From Diogma glabrata (lineage: Eukaryota; Arthropoda; Insecta; Diptera; Cylindrotomidae), in contig OY856188.1 of NCBI GenBank assembly GCA_963693315.1, forward strand, positions 196,310,379 to 196,374,378: DNA of 64,000 nucleotides, given 5' to 3'. How positions within the stretch are numbered: the first letter of the stretch is position 1; the number at the start of each line of letters is the position of its first letter. A model generated the notes under the pieces. That model worked only from the letters and a program-made list of their open reading frames with translations. It did no database searches and was not told where the DNA came from. Position numbers and translations under genes: made by a program. Below are positions 11,424 through 21,596 of the stretch, piece after piece.

Positions 11424-11460
11424 GTAAATGATTACTATCTAGCAGATAGTAATCATTTAC
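11424..11460. repeat. Perfect short hairpin, 17-bp arms
   Basis: GTAAATGATTACTATCT, a three-base loop AGC, then the exact inverse complement. It is flanked by GGATCC...TTGATCC. No function is claimed; it may be the centre of a worn MITE. Confidence 0.8.
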
Positions 11461-11639
11461 ATTTTTGATCCTCTACAAAAAATATTGCGACGCTGATGCA
11501 TAGGCTGACTTCACCACAGCTCTGGAAACATAGTGTTCTGGATATATAGTGAGCTAATATCCATCAAATGCTTTAATTAAAAGCTAACCAATAATATAGA
11601 CTTCGCGTAGTTTTAATTATAAAAATATTAAAGAAAGCA

Positions 11640-12429
11640 GTAGTATCTCAACAAACATAAATTCTGTTGTACGAGAAAAAGTAAAAAAAAATTTAACCGA
11701 AAGTGACAAACCGGAATTTAGGATGCAGAACAGTTGTGAACCGTACTAAATGTTTATGTACCAAGATTCATCCAATTCGATTATCAGGTACAGATGTTAT
11801 TGAGCTACCAAAATAACAGGTGCTAGGAGAACAACCAACCACTTTGTTCACTATCGCTAAAAAAACTAATCAGTTCCTTGCCATACATATTTGCATCTTT
11901 TTGCGATGTGTCATCAAAATTACTTAACAAACGAATGTTGTATCCTCCCAACAAACATTGAAACAATAAACAGGTGCTCGGGAGAACCCTCACCACTTAT
12001 CCCAATATTTTCCAAAAACTAATCAGTTCTTTGTCATTTAAGTCTTCATCTTTTTTCAAAGTGTCATTAAAATTGATTAATGAATGAAGTCTGTATGCTC
12101 CCAACAAACTTTAAAAACAAAGTGTGAAAAATTAGCAGTTGTACTAAATGCTCATGTACCAAGTTTAATCCAATTCGATTATCAGGTACAGATGTTATTA
12201 AGCTTTCAAAAAAACAAGTGTATGGGACACCCGCCACCACTTTGTTCACTATCGCTCAAAAACTAATCAGCTCCTTGCCACACATATTTGCATCTTTTTC
12301 AAAAGTGTCATCAAAATTCGTTCACGAACGAATGCTGTGTGCTCCCAACAAACATTGAAAAAATGGTGACACAGTAAACAGGTGTTTTCTAGGTGGCCCC
12401 GCTCCACTTATCCCAATATTGTCCAAAAA
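11640..12429 (+). repeat. Repeat C array, left part
   Basis: Degenerate tandem-like units sharing AACCGGAAGTGACAAACCGG-type starts, GTACTAAATGCTCATGTACC, TCCAATTCGATTATCAGG, ACAGATGTTATTGAGC, AGTTCCTTGCC, AAAGTGTCATCAAAATT and TGCTCCCAACAAAC. Unit lengths vary (roughly 400 bases). The array is interrupted at about 12430 by a LINE and resumes at 14660. Confidence 0.75.
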
Positions 12430-14653
12430 TGGGAGGCAGCAAGTTTCCACACAAGAACATACACAAATACACTTGGATATCACCAAATGGAAGAACCAAG
12501 AATCAAATTGATCACGTACTGGTGAATAAGAAGTTTCTATTCTCACTACAAGACGTCAGAGCAAAGCGAGGAGCATATACACAGCGACCATCAACTGGTA
12601 ATTGCAACATTCAAAATTAAACCAGCCGCTGTAAAACACAAGTCATGTCAGAGGAAATTTAACATCAACAGATTGAGCGACACAAAAACAAATAACATCT
12701 TCAAAGAATCGCTCCAGCTCAATCTACCAAACAACGAAACCACCAGCATTGATGAAAAATGGAACAAGAACAAGTTAAAGAAGCTTACGTCAAAACTGCT
12801 ACAGATGTGCTTGGATACCAAGACAAAATATGAAAGTACAGCTAAACAAGTTAAAAAGATGGCAAGGAATGGTCGCAGAAGATATACAGAAAGCATTCTC
12901 AAGACTGCAGAAACAGCAGCAGCTAATAGAAATATGCGCACAGTACACAAATGCGTGAGAAAGATCACCAATAAATAAAGAAACACTCCACCAATAAAGG
13001 ATGAATCTGGTCAAACCCTCACAACACATGAACAACTGCTAAATAGAAGGAAAGAATACTTCGAGGACAACTGCCAGCAACATGAAAATAATTTGCAGTC
13101 TCCTCCGGAGACTATAACGAAACTATCAGAACCCATCCACCCAACCAACTATAACTATAACGAAACTATCAGAACCCATCCACCAACGGAACGGGAAGTT
13201 AGAGATGCCATACAGAAACTCAAGAATAACAAATCTGCTGGTACAGATAATATATCAGCAGAATTACTCAAAGCAGATGTAAACACAACTGCAGAAGCTC
13301 TAACACCACTATTAGCTGATGTATGGAACAAAGGTAAAATACCAACCAAATGGAAAGAAGGTTTAACCATAACAATTCCAAAGAAAGGTGATCTAAGAGA
13401 ATGCAAAAATTGGAGAGGTATATCTCTGCTCAACACAATAATGAAAATACTAGCGATGATCATTCTCGAAATAATATCTACATCAATTAACATGAAACTA
13501 AGAAATGAACAAGCCGGCTTTAGACTAAGAAGAAGCTGTACCGATCATATCAACACAATCCGTATCATCATAGAGCAATCAAACGAATGGAATTCACCAT
13601 TGTATCTCCTCTTTGTGGACTTCGAACGCGCCTTCGACTCAATCAACAGAAGCGCGATATGGAAGACACTTTGTGAAATAGGCGTCCCGAAGAAAATAGT
13701 TGATCTAATCAAAAAAATGTATCGGGATGCTGGAAACAGAATACAATACAAAGGACAGCAAAGTGATAAATACTACAACCACCGAGGAGTGAGAAAAGGC
13801 TGTGTACTATCCCCGCTACTATTCCTAATAGTACTAGATAGTATCATGAGAAAGCTCGATGATGCAAGTCCAAATGGTATCCAATGGAACACAACAAGAC
13901 GACTCAATGATCTAGACTACGCAGATGACATCTGTCTACTTACACACACACAAACGGACATGCAGCAGAAAATACAGAAGCTATCAACCCTTGCACATGA
14001 ACAAAAGCTATGAGATTGAACACCAAAACGATAACACCAATTACCATCAACAATACACAAGTGGACGAAGTTGACAAATTTGTGTACCTTGGTTGTACTG
14101 TAGCAAAAACAGGCGGACTGAAGAAGATATCAATCAGCGTATTAACAAAGCCAGAAATACGTTCAATATGCTTCACAAGATCTGGAATGCATCCGTCCTG
14201 TCAAGAAAGACAAAGCTACGAATGTTCAATGCATGTGTCAAGTCAGTACTGCTGTATGGGTGTGAAACGTGGAAACATACAAGGAAGATCACAAATCAAC
14301 TACAGGTGTTTGTGAACAAATGCCTGAGAAGACTGATCAAATGCTTCTGGCCAAACATCATCAGTAACCAGGAACTTCTACGGCAGACAGAGCAGTTAGA
14401 CTTTGAGACCGAGATAAAACAAAGAAAATGGAGATGGATAGGACATACACTAAGAAAATCAGCCGAAGATATAACAAGGATGTCCCTAGAGTGGAATCCA
14501 CAAGGTAAAAGGAGAGTTGGAAGACCACCCATGACATGGAAGAAAACGGTGTTAGCTGAAGCAAAACAAATTGTCAAGACATGGGGGGAACTGAAAGCGA
14601 TTGCCCCCAACAGAGTTAGATGGTCTGGTCTAGTAGACGCCCTATGCTCCTAA
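12430..14653 (+). pseudogene. Decayed non-LTR retrotransposon (LINE) ORF, endonuclease end to C-terminus
   Basis: The plus-strand frames encode the end of an endonuclease (YTWISPNGRTKNQIDHVLVN at 12460-12520) and a linker (12673-12978). After one in-frame TAA at 12976 comes a reverse transcriptase (13093-14013) with SAGTDNISAELLK, NWRGISLLNTIMKI, LFVDFERAFDSI and the catalytic YADD at 13918-13929. After a small deletion near 14009 and a frameshift near 14125 the C-terminal part (14093-14653) ends RRVGRPPMTW and RWSGLVDALCS. That ending suggests an RTE-like or related clade. The 5' end is truncated and the element sits inside repeat C. It cannot encode a working enzyme. Confidence 0.88.
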
Positions 14654-14659
14654 ATGGAG

Positions 14660-15690
14660 ATAAAGGAAAACAAAATCAGTCTTTGTCAATTAAGTCCCTA
14701 TCTTTTTCCAAAGTGTCATTAAAATAAATTAATGAATGAAGTCTGTATACTCCCAACAAACTTTAAAAACACAGTGTGAAAAGTCAGCATTTGTATGGTA
14801 GACCCCCGCCACTTTGATCAATGTGTCCCAAAAGATGATAATTATCTTCTCACACTAATTGGAACTTTTTCCATAAGTTTCATCATAATCACTTCATTAT
14901 TGTAGGCTGTAGTGTGCATAAAGAAACTGAAAAAACTTAAAAAAAGTACAAAAAAAAATTTTTTACCAGAAGTAAAAAACCGGAAGTTGGAATGCAGAAC
15001 TATTGTATACCGTACTAAATGCTCATGTACCAAGTTTCATCTAATTCGATTATCAGGTACAGATCTTATAGAGCTTTCAAAAAAACAGGTGCTCCAGGGA
15101 CCCCACACCATTTTCTTCACTATCGCTTAAAATTGATCAGTTCCTTGTCAAACATGTTTGCATCTTTTTCCAAAGTGTCATCAAAATTCATTCACGAATG
15201 AATGTTTTATGCTCCCAACAAACACAAAAACATTGTGGAAAAAACCACCTGTTGTATGATGGACCCCCAAACCCTTTATCCAATGTACTCCAAAAGCTGG
15301 TAAAATATTTCTCATGTTACTTGAAAGCTTTTACCAACGTTTCATGAAAATCGATCGGTAATTGTAGTCTACAGTAGGGATAAACACCTGGAAAAAAAAT
15401 TTTAACCGGAAGTGACAAACCGGAAGTTGGTACGCAGAAATAATGTAAACTGTACTAAAACCTTATATACTAAGTTTCAATAAGATCATAGTCCGGGATT
15501 GGAAGTTATTCAAGATTTAAACTTGGAGGTGTTCGGGAGACCCCTCGCCATTTTGTCCAAATTTGAAATGAATCCAGATCTTCCATTTTCAAGTGAACCT
15601 GTATCATTTGCCAAAGTATCATCAAGATCCTATGCAGAAAGGTCACCCACGCACCCACCCACACACAGGCGTACACCAAAATTTTTATTG
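14660..15690 (+). repeat. Repeat C array, right part
   Basis: Resumes the repeat C words after the LINE (AAAGTGTCATTAAAAT, ACTCCCAACAAACTTTAAAAA, GTACTAAATGCTCATGTACC, and again at 15440), ending in a CACCCACGCACCCACCCACA-rich tail near 15645-15670. Two units carry AACCGGAAGT followed by CCGGAAGTTGG. No coding frame runs through it. Confidence 0.7.
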
Positions 15691-16204
15691 GCTATTTAGA
15701 TAGAGGAAAACAAAGAAAAAAAGAAAAAACAAAATTTGGGGTATGTAAGATTTTTTTTCTCGATAGATTCATTACTTCACACAATTTAAAATTAAAGTAA
15801 TAATCGATAGTGATAGCTAAAAAAGGGCGCTGGTGTAAAATATGTCGAATAGGTTATTGTCTATACTTTATTACTAAAGTTATTACTATTTTTTTTAATT
15901 TTTAAATAATTTGATAAAATGCTCGAAAAAACTATTGTCCTACAAAATAATGGTATGACAAACGTATCCGCCCAAAAAATTGTTATTAACTAGCTGACTT
16001 TGTTGCTGTTGCTTAATTAATGTTTGCATAATTGAATGCCAAGATTGTCCTACGAATTATTGGAATGTTCACAATCCTCCACTTTTAAGTTGCACTATAA
16101 GGCCATTTTGAAAATGATTACTATCATGATTATAAGCAAAAATAGAAGAAGTTTTCGATAGAAAATTTTATTGAATAGACCCCAACTTTTCTATATTATT
16201 TTGG
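15691..16204. other. No gene recognised
   Basis: AT-rich sequence with no supported open frame, RNA gene or match to another part of the window. Confidence 0.3.
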
Positions 16205-17010
16205 TCTGAAATTACTTCGGTCTGAAAGACCTATGTATTGCATTATCGAGTCAAAAGTGAAATTCTTTCCCCCCCCCCCCTTTTTTGGCATTTCTCGAAG
16301 TCCGGCCCGGCCGTCCGTCACAACCTACGAAATCTAGAAAACCGCTGAAAGGATTTCAAACAATTTTATTTCTAAAAATATGTATACTCAATGGGAAGAG
16401 CCGAAAGGAGGATGTGTTCGATAACTGTACCGGAAGTGTGTCAAAAAATCGTCAAGTGTGTCAAAACAAGGAAAGTTGCATGTTTTTTGCTTAAAAAACG
16501 TTCATTTTAAGTGATTACGAGTAGGAACATTAAATTTAGAGAAATCTTGATGGTCGGGATTGATATGTGAGACGAAAAACTAGATTATTGCATTATAAGT
16601 TTGTCAAAAAAAATGTTGTCAAGTGTGTCAATGTCATGGTTTTCAATTTTTTACCAAATTTTTTGGAAAAAAATGAAATTATTATTTGTATGACATGAAA
16701 TTTAATTGAACATAGAAATTTTTGATTGTGTTATAATTTTTGCATTATTTTAAGAATTTTGGAAAAAATTTCAATTTTTGATTTTGTAATAATTTTTGGA
16801 ATATATTTAGAATTTTGAAAAAACGTTTAAATTATAATTTTTAGAATATTTTTGGAATTTTGAAAGAAATATGATTTTTGATTTTGAAATATTAAATAAT
16901 TGAAATTGAAATAAATTATGTTTATTTATGATCTGTTATAATTTTCCGGCAACGTATTGATGTTTCGTGTTTGTTTTGTAATAAATTTCTAAACAGAGAT
17001 AAAAAGTTCA
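16205..17010 (+). repeat. Repeat A, copy 2 (shortened)
   Basis: Begins ACTTCGGTCTGAAAGACCTA, has a C12-13 run at 16270 in place of the CCCCC of the other copies, and lacks the GTCCTAAAACGTC segment. It then follows copy 1 through the GTGTGTCAAA unit and a short minisatellite, ending at TTCCGGCAACGTATTG and CTAAACAGAGATAAAAA near 17000. The 504-bp array is absent, so this copy shows the element before or without that expansion. Confidence 0.8.
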
Positions 17011-17275
17011 TGTGGAGTATTCTCTGTCAACTCGGCCACCCCCCTCTCTCCAAAAATTGGAGCAACCTATAAAATTCCAGTTAGGCTCAATTTTTAGCTA
17101 TAACCTTCTAGTTTAATTTTAACTATGGCCTTTTTGTAGTCATTACAAAATAGAAACAATTTACATACTGAATTATGTAATATCCTGCTAAATTACAAAG
17201 ACTATACATCCAAGTACGTAAAAATCGCCTTCAGTGATGCTCGTAGGTAGACAAATTAGATCATGAATTGATTTA

Positions 17276-17762
17276 ATGTTAATAAAAATAGAAAAACAAA
17301 TGGAGAATAATCCTACCAAATTTCGAAATTTTTACGTGGAAGCGAGACTAATGGTACGAGAATATCTTTCAAGAGATCTTAAATGGAAATTCGGAAAAAT
17401 ACAATGTTGCCTAGGTAAATTGCATTATTTAATTAAATTATATAATGGTCAAACAAGGAAGAGACATGTCGATCAAATTGGGAAAGTAGGTTCAGATGCC
17501 GGAAAAGATGTACAAGTACCAGATATAACGGTACCAGAACGGTAACGGAACATAATTTTAATTCACGAGGTATTACAATTGCGGAAACCAGTGTATCTGA
17601 GTTCAACGAAAGGGAGTCAAATAATGAAAACCTAAATCAAATTAATAATAACAATTTAATTCAAAAGATATTGAAATTAGAACTACTGAGATTGGAGAAC
17701 CAGAAATTCAACTTGGAAAATCAAATAGAATTCGTAAAGCTCCAATCAGACTAGATTTATAA
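17276..17762 (+). pseudogene. Ty3/gypsy pol C-terminal fragment
   Basis: The frame at 17276 reads VREYLSRDLKWKFGKI ... LGKLHYLIKL and GQTRKRHVDQI, the chromodomain-like/GPY-F tail that follows integrase in gypsy pol (usual form: VxxRxxxxKWxxGxIxxxxGxxxYxVxxxxGxxxxRHxDQ). After frameshifts the pol end GKSNRIRKAPIRLDL with stop at 17760-17762 is visible. Everything upstream of the tail is missing. It is a different sequence from the gypsy copy at the left edge of the window. Confidence 0.75.
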
Positions 17763-17794
17763 GTTTTAAAGCTAAATGTAAAAAAAAATACAAT

Positions 17795-19278
17795 TACAGT
17801 AATCCCTCCGACTGCGCGGTAGTTCCGTTCCAGAAAAACAGCGCGCAATACAAAACCGCGCAATGTGAACCCTATTTTGTATGAAAATGGGGGGTTCGGT
17901 TCCAAATTTTGAAAAATATTCAAAAAAAAATAATTTAAAGTTATAATTAAACTAAAATGAATATATACAGCCTGAAAAACATGTATTACAACTCTTAAAA
18001 AGAAAACACTTTATAAGTTAACAGATAAATTAACATAAATAACATTTCAAAAAACAACTCAAATTTAAAAAAATAATATCAATAATATGAATTTGTTTAG
18101 AATATTCTTACTGACTTGAAATTGAATTTGATCTATATTGAATGTTCCAGCCACACATTTAAAAATAAACTGAATTTCTAATGCAAATTGCTACATATAT
18201 GGGTCATTCTTTTACAAACCGAACACATTTTTGATTTGGCTGAAATTTTTTTTAGGGCTTTTATAGGAAAATTCCCAAATTCCCATTTCCCAAGAAAAAA
18301 AGATATACGTGCTCAAGAATTTTTTTTTTTCGAAAATAAAGCGGTGCTAAATTTCGAGGATTTCGTGATTTTTTGCTGGAAGACTTATTTGCAAAGATTC
18401 ATAACTTCGGTTCTGGTTATGATAGAATTTTTTTTCTGTTTTATTTTAAAGCTAAAAGATGAACTTTAAAAAAAATTGTTATCTACAAAAATTATTAACA
18501 AATTCCTATGTGTAAACAGTTTAGCAATAAGTCAGACACTTTCTCTCTGACACCTGCAATTTTGCTCTCTCGTGTACGAGTAGCATTAGAAATAAATTAA
18601 TTTATCGAGAGCGAAAAGACAAAAAATTCCATAAATTTTTGTTGTCCCGCACTGGATAAATTAATTTATTTCTAACAGTAAAACTATTTTCTCCATTGAA
18701 CGTAGAATACGATGGTTATATCAAATACTCTTTATTTTTGTAGGGCAATCACTAAAAATCGATTTTAACATTTTATTTGTTTATAACAATCGGAATTCGC
18801 TAATAATTTTTATTGAATATATTTTTTTATTAAAATTCCATCTCTTAACTTTAAAATAAAATAAAACAAAAGCTTCTATCATTAATAGAACCGAAGTTAT
18901 GAATTTTTGAAAATAAACCGCCAAGCCAAAAATCACGAAATTCTCGAAATTTAGATCGCCTCTATTTTCCAAAAAAAAAACAAACCCTCGAACACGTATA
19001 TTTTTTTCAATATCATACCCGTAAAAAATTTTTTAAGCCACAACACAAGGCGTGATTTTGTTCAAATCTGTTCGATTTGTAAAAAATGACCCACTTGGCA
19101 AATGTAATTTTTTTTTTCATTTTAATTGTACGAAATTCACCTACATATTCTAAAAAAATTTTTAAACGTCGCGCAGTGTGAAATTTTAATCGCACAGTGC
19201 GAAAATTAGTATTGAAAACTCATCTCGCGCAGTGGAAATCGCGCAGTTAAAACCCGCGCAGTCGGAGGGATTACTGTA
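17795..19278. mobile_element. Tigger/pogo-like non-autonomous element, 17797-19276
   Basis: The terminal inverted repeat CAGTAATCCCTCCGACTGCG occurs at 17797 and, inverted, ending at 19276, flanked by TA on both sides as expected for the Tc1/mariner/pogo superfamily. Subterminal GCGCGCAGT/GCGCAGTG words repeat in both ends. There is no transposase. It lies just after the gypsy pol stop, and carries a nested foldback element in its middle. Confidence 0.85.
18199..19098. mobile_element. Foldback element (TGGGTAATTC family), copy 1, nested
   Basis: Two long arms in inverted orientation: TGGGTCATTCTTTTACAAAC ... GAACACATTTTTGATTTGGC ... ATTTCGAGGATTTCGTGATT, inverted in 18780-19095. The centre has AAATTAATTTATCGAGAGCG and GTCCCGCACTGGA. 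Arms and centre match copy 2 at 45229-46125. Frames in the arms are by-products of the repeat. Confidence 0.8.
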
Positions 19279-19479
19279 CATGTAAATCTACTTATAAGAA
19301 TATTGCCATGACCAAAAAAAAATCTTTCGTGCGGGAAAGAACTATTATATCGTTGAATAGATAGCGTTCTAATAATTTTGCTAAATGTCACTGACGTTTT
19401 TATTCATATTCAATATACAACTTAGTACCACTTAAGATAAGACAGAAAAGTTTAGTACTCTTGAAGTTCATAATCTCCC

Positions 19480-20206
19480 TGCCTAAACTATCCTATTAAA
19501 AACAAAGTTTTAATGAGAAAATTGCATTGGAAATTTCCTATAAAATCCTATTAAACAATTTTTTCCTTTTCAAATCGATTGAATCCTATTCAATTGTCCT
19601 ATAGAAATACATTGAATCCTTTTAATAGAAATGAAAACATTTTTTTAGGATTATAAATATCTTCAATGCGATTGACTACATTTTAATTGAATTTTCTGTG
19701 ACCGTCAAATTTTCTACAGATCTTTTTCCCGAAAAAAACTTGACATTTGTGATCAGCTGATTTGGATTTCCAAAACTTTAAAAAATTGTTATTTCTTGCA
19801 AATCAAGATTGTTTTGCGTTGTCTTTAAGTTGTTTTTTACTATATTTGCATTATTATTATTTTTGCAGTAAATTTTAATACATAATTACTGATTTCTAAT
19901 TATCATTTGACAGATGACATGCAGCAATCCATGCAGCAATACAACGATTTGAAGTTTAAAGAAAAAACTCTATTAAATAATAAGGAATCCTACTCGACTT
20001 TATAATAGTCTTTCATCCGAAAAGCAATAACTAAATCAGTAATACATACATAAAACGATTTTAACTATATATTTTTACAATGGATAATACTCTAGTGAAT
20101 TTTAACCAGACAAACGAGACATAAGAAAAATTTCAGTCGTATTTTCCTGTAAGAATTACCCATTTCCTATCGAAACTATCTCAATGTCTTCCCATAAAAT
20201 TATATA
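19480..20206 (+). repeat. Repeat D (CTATCTCAATGTCTTCC), left part
   Basis: Loose tandem sequence with TTTCCTATCGAAACTATC, TCAATGTCTTCCCATAAAA and TCCTATTGAA/TCCTATTAA words. It is split by the transposon at 20207-27125 and continues to its right. Confidence 0.65.
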
Positions 20207-20393
20207 CAGGGTGAGTTTTTTAAAACATGCCAGGCTTTTATCTCGAGAACCATGATAGATGGGACAAAATAACCCCAGGTGATATTTGTTAAGGGTCGAG
20301 GGGGACGTCTAGTGGTAATATTGAATAACCTTGAAACTCATAAGTTTTGGAGATATATGCTAAAGTAGGGTTTTTTAAATTAGAACCCATATA

Positions 20394-20804
20394 TTTAAGG
20401 GTCTTGTTAAATTAAGTAAATCAAACTACACACTTTTTGCTTACAAAATTTTTTTGTAAAGTGTAAGATTTTGTAGATATGATGAAAATTGATTTGCACT
20501 AAAGCAAACGTGTCTTCGCTAAGTTCTTCAGTAAAAGAATAAAATTTCAATAAATTAAAAAAAAACAACGAAAATCAATTTCACGCAGTATACCACGATG
20601 CAATAATATTTAAATTAATGAATGATTTTCATTGTTTTTTTTTAGTTTATCGAAATTTTATTTTTTTTCTGAAGACCTTAGCGAAGACACGTTTGCTTTA
20701 GTGCAAATCAATGTTAATCATATCTATTAAATCGTACACTTTACAAAAAAATTTGGTAAGCAAAAAGTGTGTAGTTTGATTTACTTAATTAAAAAAACCT
20801 TAAA
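20394..20804. mobile_element. Small foldback element nested in the left end of the transposon
   Basis: TTTAAGGGTCTTGTTAAATT, AAGTAAATCAAACTACACAC and TTTTTGCTTAC form the left arm; the inverse is at about 20755-20804. Inner arms CTAAAGCAAACGTGTCTTCG are also inverted. The right end of the transposon lacks this block: there GAACC is followed directly by TATACACACTT, and the left end resumes with GTACACACTTT after 20804. So this is a later insertion. Confidence 0.78.
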
Positions 20805-20809
20805 TGTAC

Positions 20810-21596
20810 ACACTTTAAAAAAATTATGATATACGATACAATTAATAACGTATATGACTTCAGAGCTATCTTGCATCACTTTTCGACACTAGTGTTGCAT
20901 CATAACAAAAAGAAGTTTAGCTTGCATCGAAATTCGACATAAATTTTATGTGACGCTATGTGTAACTAATTTGAAAACAATGTGTAGCAAAAAAAAATTA
21001 ATTGAAGTTGCATCAAAATTTGAAACAAAATACAGTCAAATTATTTATCATGCACTATGCAACCAATTTTAATAGAGGAAACACCGAAAAAAAAATCGAC
21101 GTAAGTAACATTAATAATTGTAATAAAATGTGTTTAGTCAAATTATGATACATTAATCATCGAAATTTAATTCAATTATATTATAATTATTTCGATTCTA
21201 AATGTATCGTTTTGCGATGGTTTTTACAGCGATATGTTTACGACGCTAAGATTAATGCAAAATCTAAATGAAATTCCAACATCAGTATATAGAAAGGGGT
21301 TACGGATGTAAATAAATACACAGACCTCCGAAATACAAACAAGTTTTATTTTTATTAATCAAAGTTTATTTATTTATGGCATATGTAAATAATATAATTT
21401 ATTAATTCAACAAAATAAAGTTATATAGTATTTAATAAAATTCGTAAAAAAACAATTCTCATTTAAATTAAACATTAAAACATATAAATTAATGATTTAA
21501 ACATCAAATGTAAAAATAAAATAATATTGAAACGATTCAATTGAACATTCTATATATTGAATTTGATTGAATTCGATTGAACATTCTATATATTAT
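20810..21596. promoter_or_regulatory. Left subterminal region of the transposon with TTGCATC motifs
   Basis: TTGCATC occurs at about 20872, 20903, 20921 and 21008, two of them followed by a TTCGACA word. Matching motifs occur in inverted orientation near the right end (26880-26915). Clustered short motifs inside both ends are typical transposase-binding sites. The rest of the interval is AT-rich and non-coding and also holds the 3' flank of the gene ending at 21597. Confidence 0.5.

Noticed and set aside
18188..19195. Several Phe-rich frames on both strands
   Set aside because: They mirror each other because they lie in the arms of a foldback element; the same occurs in the second copy at 45229-46125.
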